From Verrucomicrobiales bacterium (lineage in GTDB: Bacteria > Verrucomicrobiota > Verrucomicrobiia > Methylacidiphilales > JAAUTS01): a DNA stretch of 10,390 nucleotides. The notes beneath the pieces are model-generated. The model saw only the letters and a list, made by a program, of their open reading frames with translations. It made no database searches and was not told the DNA's origin. Position numbers and translations under genes: made by a program. Positions 7,001 through 10,390 of the stretch are shown one piece after another (the first letter of the stretch is position 1; each line of letters opens with the position of its first letter). The stretch covers positions 1 to 10,390 of the forward strand of contig JAITHY010000253.1 in the NCBI GenBank assembly GCA_031279715.1. Direction: 5' to 3'.

Positions 7001-8141
7001 CAATCTGGACATCATGGGCATGAACGGCGAAAAAAATTATCGCGCCCACGCGCGCAACAACGCCTTCTTCGACCCGCGTTCCGCGCGCTGGGGCACGGTC
7101 AAGGACTGGCATTGCCCGCCCATGCTGGCCTCCTCCGTTGACCCGTCGCGAACGATGCTGGAAACGTTCCGTCCGGGCGCTGACAATGGCGGCGGGATGT
7201 TCGACGCCTACATCGGCCTGGTTTCCCAAAACAAGGACCTGAGCAAGAAAGGCGTCAACCTCAGCGCCACTTACGAGGATCCGGACACCGTGGTGCGCCG
7301 CGCGATGGGCGCGTGGGTGCCGACGCGTGACAACTGGTCGAACGCCACCACCACCATCGGATTGCCGCAGGCGACGGTGCTGGGCAATTCCAACAACCAA
7401 TACAACCGCCCGCTGATGCTGAACCGCCCTTTCCGCAGCGTGGCGGAACTGGGCGTGGTGTATCGCGACGTGCCGTGGCGAAACCTTGATTTTTTTACTC
7501 CGGAAAGCGGCGACGCGGCGTTGCTGGATGTGTTCTGCGTCGCTGACGATGAGCGCGGCGACGCTCTGGAGGCGGGCAAGGTGGACTTGAACACCCGCAA
7601 CGCGCCGGTGGTGCGGGCGCTGCTGGCGGGCGCTTACCGTGACGAGTTCTCAGCGCTCGCCAACAATGACACGGCGCTGTCAACCGGCGAGTCGCTGACA
7701 CTGGCGCAATTATTGGTGGAGCGGACGAGCGGCAACGCGCGCGGCCAGGGGCCATTCTCTAATGTGGCGGATTTGGTCGGACGGTGGATTCCCGGCTCGA
7801 CCAAGGAGCAAGCCTACGAGGCCTGGAATTTCACCGACGGCGCGACCACCTACAGCGGTTTCAGCGATGACCTGGGAAATTATCAGGGAGGTTCACCGTC
7901 AGCGAACAATCTGGTGCAAAGTTTCCGCGAAACAGCGATGCGCGCACTGTCGGACGCGGGCCAGGCGGGAATATGGAATTTGCTGATTGACGTGGTGGCG
8001 CAGACCGGTCACTACCCGAACACCGCCGGCAACACCGATGATTTTATGGTGGACGGTGAGCGGCGTTATTGGGTACACTTGGCAATTGACCGCCAGACGG
8101 GGCGGGTTATTGACCAACAACTTGAAGTGGTGAACGAATGA
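4098..8141 (+). CDS. Verru_Chthon cassette protein A, full length
   Basis: The frame gives 1347 residues from ATG 4098, or 1333 from GTG 4140. GTG 4140 has AGGGAAG nine bases upstream, whereas ATG 4098 and ATG 4113 lack a good ribosome site. Residues 30-51 (GSALVVVLAMVVLLTALTVA and on) form one membrane segment right after a Gly, as in a pilin-like N-terminus. The next stretch (SRALLEQQISASSANQTKVD) is typical of protein A. The long remainder should lie outside the cytoplasm. The last 440 or so residues match the gene ending at 1341 (VVRRAMGAW, NRPLMLNRPFRSVAELG, VDLNTRNAPV, NVADLVGR, ERRYWVHLAIDRQTGRVI). Function is unknown; a role in an envelope apparatus is inferred. It has its own likely promoter and overlaps the next gene by four bases. 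An 8-bp tandem repeat covers codons 12-24, so copy-number change would shift the frame. The prepilin-typical Glu at +5 is absent, so processing by a prepilin peptidase is uncertain. Confidence 0.85.
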   Translation: MMIYGMISSGKSVVVSSCRRVVVSATAADGSALVVVLAMVVLLTALTVAFFSRALLEQQISASSANQTKVDLFAQGIVATIQAELKQEITDPAYSTTFSGTPMVSGTIYRPKTFADAAPSRASLTGLMTGDLPNLVKMSAASHGFYGNEASRASSASTTGTSLNGRAISLERWNKPLLLPKLNPNSTDLTPVSAVTAPDWILVSRDGDNPTAANEKVVGRYAYMIYNEGGLLDANVAGYPRAGSVSGSQRLALSRKGSSAFADLTVLPGLADLGGSRAEEIVNQLTGWRNFAVARFSGNFPALTVSSDTLDRYLNYATRHPARGLTVSGSFFNGQSDRQFISRQQLIKFLTEAVADNDDERAKLQTALHYLGTFSRSLNQPSYWPDPDRPKIVRQPKYGGEEIVSNAEGHDNDVNPQFRSVQVTTAIANSGATRNDGSKFVTGEPLVKKRFPLSYLLWLTYKGPSVTGMSNGDDLFQAYVNTGMSANEVERLRRLGTPENIRKYFGLEWQPPRNGRGGYWEYVHRYQKSDGYTVATLDDVLLDERREPNFFELLQAAICAGSLGVTRNIGGTGGDLSDEDGFKYYQSKRLDSRVDFHTLQIGVNIIDQSQPENFPTLLVFHEGGARDYVRPFWGTVDLPYMSSLMRVRLMTEPPAAALMPVPQNFWPEEKNFSFGASLDTKPNGGYLEAGTMVVMEVPVLWNTHRQINRALPGPAQLRAGVSNAVINRPSSAASTNGHSTFVSAIKANPPVYTTDSNGNTSVERIGNIDSMSAPWDNGYVEMGDNGTGMVLPLSANGINTFVYFPADSALYREPTPLLRSVGALTLSIDANNALVRPEVKRATSAWRNGVPETGDSGGAGTEQFFGCLFGTHPARMLKDNGIAVVGGKLVSRYQIWSIDSAQQNGAPLTVTLEYLDPVSGGWTPYKQYLHRINFNGMTPPTLRGSWDPAVLPSMANNNQSQPKASAMANLDIMGMNGEKNYRAHARNNAFFDPRSARWGTVKDWHCPPMLASSVDPSRTMLETFRPGADNGGGMFDAYIGLVSQNKDLSKKGVNLSATYEDPDTVVRRAMGAWVPTRDNWSNATTTIGLPQATVLGNSNNQYNRPLMLNRPFRSVAELGVVYRDVPWRNLDFFTPESGDAALLDVFCVADDERGDALEAGKVDLNTRNAPVVRALLAGAYRDEFSALANNDTALSTGESLTLAQLLVERTSGNARGQGPFSNVADLVGRWIPGSTKEQAYEAWNFTDGATTYSGFSDDLGNYQGGSPSANNLVQSFRETAMRALSDAGQAGIWNLLIDVVAQTGHYPNTAGNTDDFMVDGERRYWVHLAIDRQTGRVIDQQLEVVNE
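4124..4130 (+). promoter_or_regulatory. Candidate ribosome binding site pointing to GTG 4140
   Basis: AGGGAAG lies nine bases before GTG 4140, the second GTG of the octamer array. It is the best Shine-Dalgarno match near the start of the protein A gene. It implies that translation may start inside the tandem repeat rather than at ATG 4098. Confidence 0.4.
4132..4169 (+). repeat. 8-bp tandem repeat (GTGTCGTC), about 4.75 copies
   Basis: Four perfect GTGTCGTC units at 4132-4163 are followed by GTGTCG at 4164-4169. The unit is not a multiple of three, so each gained or lost copy changes the frame between an upstream start and the protein A body. Each unit begins with GTG, giving possible starts in all three frames. 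The array replaces what would be the pre-membrane leader of protein A and encodes a Val/Ser/Arg-rich, low-complexity peptide. Confidence 0.9.
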
Positions 8142-8818
8142 ATTTTACACGGCTCAACTGGGTGACGGTCAGCGTCCTGCTGGCAAGTTCACTGTCAGCG
8201 GCGAACGAACCGGCGCTGGACGCTGAATTCAAACTGAAGCAACCGGAAGGTTATTGCGCGTGGCAAATCACCCATAGTTACGCAAAACTCAACCTCAAGG
8301 ACGCGAAAGGCGCGCCGCTGCCGGAGCCTGATTCATACGGCATCAAACACGCGACGCTGACCATGACCCCGCCGCTGTGGCGCGAAGTGGTGGAGGACAC
8401 GCGCGGCGACGTCATTGAGTTCTGGTTCGACGGTTCGACGACATTTTACAAGAGCAACCGCGACCCGCTGCTGCGGACGACCTCAGGCATGGCGGGCTTG
8501 CAACCGGTGATGGGTGACAAGGGGTTCCGCGACTTGGCATGGGCGAATGAAAAAACGTTCACCGGCCGGCAAAAACTCGGAACACGGCAATGTCTGGTGT
8601 TCGCCAAGGATGACATGAAACTGTGGGTGGACGCCGGCACGCATTATCCCGCGCGCTGGCAGCGTGGCAACGAGACGCGTGATTACCAGCAACTTCCCGC
8701 GCCGACGGACGCGCTCATCATGCCCGCTGACATTGCCAGGGAAGCCGAGGCAATGGCGCACGACATGGAGTTGTACAAACGCCCCGTCCCCAAGCTGGGC
8801 CGCGGGTTGCGGCAGTAA
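8138..8818 (+). CDS. Secreted protein of unknown family, coupled to protein A
   Basis: The product is 226 residues. ATG 8138 overlaps the protein A stop as ATGA, and GGTGA lies four bases before it, so coupled translation is likely. Residues 1-21 form a signal peptide (Arg at 5, hydrophobic VTVSVLLASS, cleavage after LSA). There is no lipobox Cys and no membrane segment in the mature part, suggesting a periplasmic or secreted protein. The two Cys at 40 and 152 could form a disulfide. The middle is beta-strand-like (VIEFWFDGSTTFYKSNRD), and KLWVDAGTHYPARW at 161-174 resembles the pattern in LolA-like or sigma-E-regulator-like beta-sheet folds; that resemblance is weak and untested. The tail, about 195-226, is helical then basic. 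I do not recognise the family. Its position suggests an accessory of protein A, for example a periplasmic chaperone or interaction partner, which is inference only. Confidence 0.8.
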   Translation: MNFTRLNWVTVSVLLASSLSAANEPALDAEFKLKQPEGYCAWQITHSYAKLNLKDAKGAPLPEPDSYGIKHATLTMTPPLWREVVEDTRGDVIEFWFDGSTTFYKSNRDPLLRTTSGMAGLQPVMGDKGFRDLAWANEKTFTGRQKLGTRQCLVFAKDDMKLWVDAGTHYPARWQRGNETRDYQQLPAPTDALIMPADIAREAEAMAHDMELYKRPVPKLGRGLRQ

Positions 8819-8826
8819 TGGCGCTG

Positions 8827-8857
8827 TATTGCCGCAATATGAATTATTTCTTGATTG
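8827..8857 (+). promoter_or_regulatory. Shared upstream element, copy C (palindrome plus AT-rich box)
   Basis: Palindrome TATTGCCGCAATA (8827-8839), two bases, then AATTATTTCTTG (8842-8853) repeat the arrangement at 1359-1385. The box continues as TATTTCTTGATTG (8845-8857), which matches 12 of 13 bases of the inverted-repeat arm at 3988-4000. It lies 32 bases before ATG 8890. If translation instead starts at ATG 8818 or 8839, part of the element would be coding, which argues mildly for the 8890 start. Confidence 0.45.
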
Positions 8858-8889
8858 ATAAAAACAACCGCCATGGTATTTTGCCAATT

Positions 8890-10390
8890 ATGACTTTTTT
8901 AAAATTAATCGCCGCCTGCTTAACGCTGACAATGACAGCGCTGACGGTCAGCGCGGAGTCTTTGCCCAAGTTGGAACGCGGCGCGCACGGGACACTGCGG
9001 CTGACGGTTAATGACCGGCCGTTTCTGGTGCTGGGCGGCGAGTTGCACAATTCCGCCGCTTCAAATGACAAAAACACGGCGAAAATTTTTCCCAGGTTAA
9101 AAGCCATGGGATTGAACACCGTTATCGCGCCGGTGTATTGGGAGTTGACCGAGCCTGAGGAAGGCAAGTTTGATTTTCAACTGCTCGACGCCATGGTGCG
9201 GCAGGCGCGGGAGCAAAATTTGAAACTCATTGTGCTGTGGTTCGGCTCCTATAAAAACGGCAAATCCACCTACCCGCCGCCATGGGTAATGGGTGACCCT
9301 CAGCGTTTCCCCCGCCAACAGTGGGCGGACGGCGGTTTGGCGCCGTACCTGTCGGTGACCGCGCCGGTCAACTGGCAGACTGACGCGCGGGCGTTCGCGG
9401 CGATGATGAAACATTTGCGCGAAATTGATGACCATCAGCGCACGGTCATCGCTGTTCAAGTTGAAAACGAAGTCGGTATTTTCGGCAACGACGTGAAAAA
9501 AATGCCCGCCATCACCGCCGCTGCCAATGACACCCGGGTGCCCGATGAATTGGCGGATTATTTGACAAAGCACAGCGCGGAATTGCTGCCGGAAACCCGC
9601 GCGTTTTGGAGTGGCAAGGTCGGCGGCTCCTGGCGCGAAATGTTCGGCGCGGCGGCGGAGGAAATTTACCTCGCCTGGCACCTCGCGCGTTATCAGGAAC
9701 ACGTCACCGTCGCGGGAAAAGCCGAGTACCCGCTGCCGATGTTCGTCAACACATGGATTAAACAGCACGAGGAGGAAACCGGCTATCCGTGGGGCGGGCC
9801 AAACGCGGCGATGTTTGACATCTGGCGGGCGGGCGCGCCATCCATTGAATTGTTCTCGCTCGACATCTACGACCCTGATTTCAAGCTGAACGCCGCGCTC
9901 TTCACCCGCCAGGGCAACCCGCTGTTCCTGCCGGAAATCGTCAACAAACCCGTCGCCGTGCCGATGATGTTGTACGCTGTCGGTCACAGTCACGCGACCT
10001 GCGTGTCACCGTTCGGCATTGAGGACGCGCCGGTCGAGCGCTACGAGCCGCTCTACCGCCGACTGGCGGCAATCGCGCCGCGACTGTTAGCGGCGATGGG
10101 AACAGACCAATTGCAAGGCGTGTGGTTTGACCGTCCGGAAGCGCAATCATCCGAGCCGGTATTTATTGCCGGACGACGGCTGACAGTGACCCGCACCGGA
10201 CAGCCGGACGCCGCCGTGCTGCTACTGGAATGGGACGCCTCGCACGTCCTTGCGCTGGGACAAGGCGTGGGCATCGACACTGACCGTCACCGTCTGGCGG
10301 GCGTCATTGGCGAGGTCGAAAACGGGGAATGGAAACCGGGCGGCAAAGCCAACGAAAACGGACAGCCGGTGAAGCTGGAGCAACTTGGAT
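8890..10390 (+). CDS. Secreted GH35/GH42-like beta-galactosidase with DUF5597 region (3' end outside window)
   Basis: The frame stays open to the right edge, giving 500 residues from ATG 8890. Residues 1-22 are a signal peptide (MTFLKLIAACLTLTMTALTVSA, then ES), so the enzyme is exported. The body reads as a clan GH-A TIM barrel: FLVLGGELHNS (about 46-56), a segment with GLNTVIAPVYWELTEPEEG (about 74-92), VQVENEVG with Asn193-Glu194 as probable acid/base, KAEYPLPMFVNTW (about 286-298), the DIYDPDF segment (about 328-334) and FLPEI with Glu349 as probable nucleophile. KAEYPLPMFVN and the Asp-Pro-Asp segment are typical of beta-galactosidase-like enzymes carrying a C-terminal DUF5597 domain, which would start near residue 390 and is incomplete. 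The likely reaction is hydrolysis of terminal beta-galactosides; exact substrate unknown. Earlier in-frame ATGs at 8839 and 8818 exist; 8818 overlaps the previous stop (TAATG) and would allow coupling, but none has a clear ribosome site and 8890 gives the proper signal peptide. Confidence 0.85.
   Translation, partial: MTFLKLIAACLTLTMTALTVSAESLPKLERGAHGTLRLTVNDRPFLVLGGELHNSAASNDKNTAKIFPRLKAMGLNTVIAPVYWELTEPEEGKFDFQLLDAMVRQAREQNLKLIVLWFGSYKNGKSTYPPPWVMGDPQRFPRQQWADGGLAPYLSVTAPVNWQTDARAFAAMMKHLREIDDHQRTVIAVQVENEVGIFGNDVKKMPAITAAANDTRVPDELADYLTKHSAELLPETRAFWSGKVGGSWREMFGAAAEEIYLAWHLARYQEHVTVAGKAEYPLPMFVNTWIKQHEEETGYPWGGPNAAMFDIWRAGAPSIELFSLDIYDPDFKLNAALFTRQGNPLFLPEIVNKPVAVPMMLYAVGHSHATCVSPFGIEDAPVERYEPLYRRLAAIAPRLLAAMGTDQLQGVWFDRPEAQSSEPVFIAGRRLTVTRTGQPDAAVLLLEWDASHVLALGQGVGIDTDRHRLAGVIGEVENGEWKPGGKANENGQPVKLEQLG
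8939..8953. repeat. 15-bp odd palindrome CGCTGACGGTCAGCG, copy 2
   Basis: Identical to 911-925, here extended by one pairing base each side to a 17-bp palindrome (8938-8954). It lies in the signal peptide coding part of the glycosidase gene and holds the last CGCTGAC/GTCAGCG units seen in the window. Confidence 0.7.

Larger units (their letters stand above)
139..8953. repeat. Dispersed CGCTGAC / GTCAGCG motif, about 42 copies
   Basis: Hand count gives about 25 CGCTGAC and 17 GTCAGCG between 139 and 8953. Examples are 139-145, 272-278, 546-552, 608-614, 781-787, 800-806, 1227-1233, 6512-6518, 7178-7184, 8725-8731 and 8924-8930. The base after CGCTGAC is usually A or G. Copies fall in different codon phases and include the stop codon of the PEP-CTERM gene (3968-3974). 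A composition-based estimate is about two per 10 kb. The count was made by eye and may be off by a few. Confidence 0.6.

Noticed and set aside
6405..7400. 331-residue minus-strand open frame opposite the second protein A gene
   Set aside because: Composition is typical of an antisense shadow (Arg, Ala, His and Gly rich), and it has no start context or family pattern.
8851..8882. Sigma-70 promoter TTGATT / TATTTT before the glycosidase
   Set aside because: The spacing is 20 bases and transcription would begin at or beyond ATG 8890, so it cannot serve that start.

Overview
The window reads as a chromosomal segment of a Verrucomicrobiota bacterium. Two proteins belong to the Verru_Chthon cassette protein A type, known from Chthoniobacter- and Opitutus-like genomes. 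Between them sits a large secreted protein with autotransporter-like beta-strand repeats and a C-terminal PEP-CTERM sorting signal. Gene density is high and GC moderate to high in genes, with AT-rich gaps. All five genes read left to right. The genus cannot be fixed from this stretch.

Layout. (1) 1-1341: C-terminal 446 residues of a Verru_Chthon cassette protein A, cut by the left edge. (2) 1438-3972: the PEP-CTERM surface protein, with a clear ribosome binding site and signal peptide. (3) 3973-4139: a control region with a perfect 13-bp inverted repeat, a sigma-70-like extended -10 promoter and an 8-bp tandem repeat that runs into the next reading frame. (4) 4098 (or 4140)-8141: a full-length second protein A paralogue. 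(5) 8138-8818: a small secreted protein of unknown family, coupled to the previous gene by an ATGA overlap. (6) 8890 (or 8818/8839)-10390: a secreted glycoside hydrolase of the GH35/GH42-like, DUF5597-containing beta-galactosidase type, cut by the right edge.

Working picture (inference): protein A has a pilin-like N-terminal membrane anchor, and its cassette partners B, C and D (not in this window) are pseudopilin-like. The cassette may build an envelope export or display apparatus. The PEP-CTERM protein could be a client or surface product, while the small secreted protein is made with protein A. The glycosidase would act on polysaccharide outside the cytoplasm.

Signals beyond the genes. 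CGCTGAC/GTCAGCG occurs about 42 times by hand count, on both strands and in different reading frames, roughly twenty times a composition-based expectation, and stops abruptly inside the glycosidase gene. An octamer GTGTCGTC is repeated about 4.75 times across the start of the second protein A gene. The gaps before the PEP-CTERM gene and the glycosidase gene share a palindrome-plus-box element, part of which also forms the arms of the inverted repeat before the second protein A gene. No RNA genes, CRISPR arrays or insertion sequences were seen, and no gene-free stretch exceeds 300 bases.
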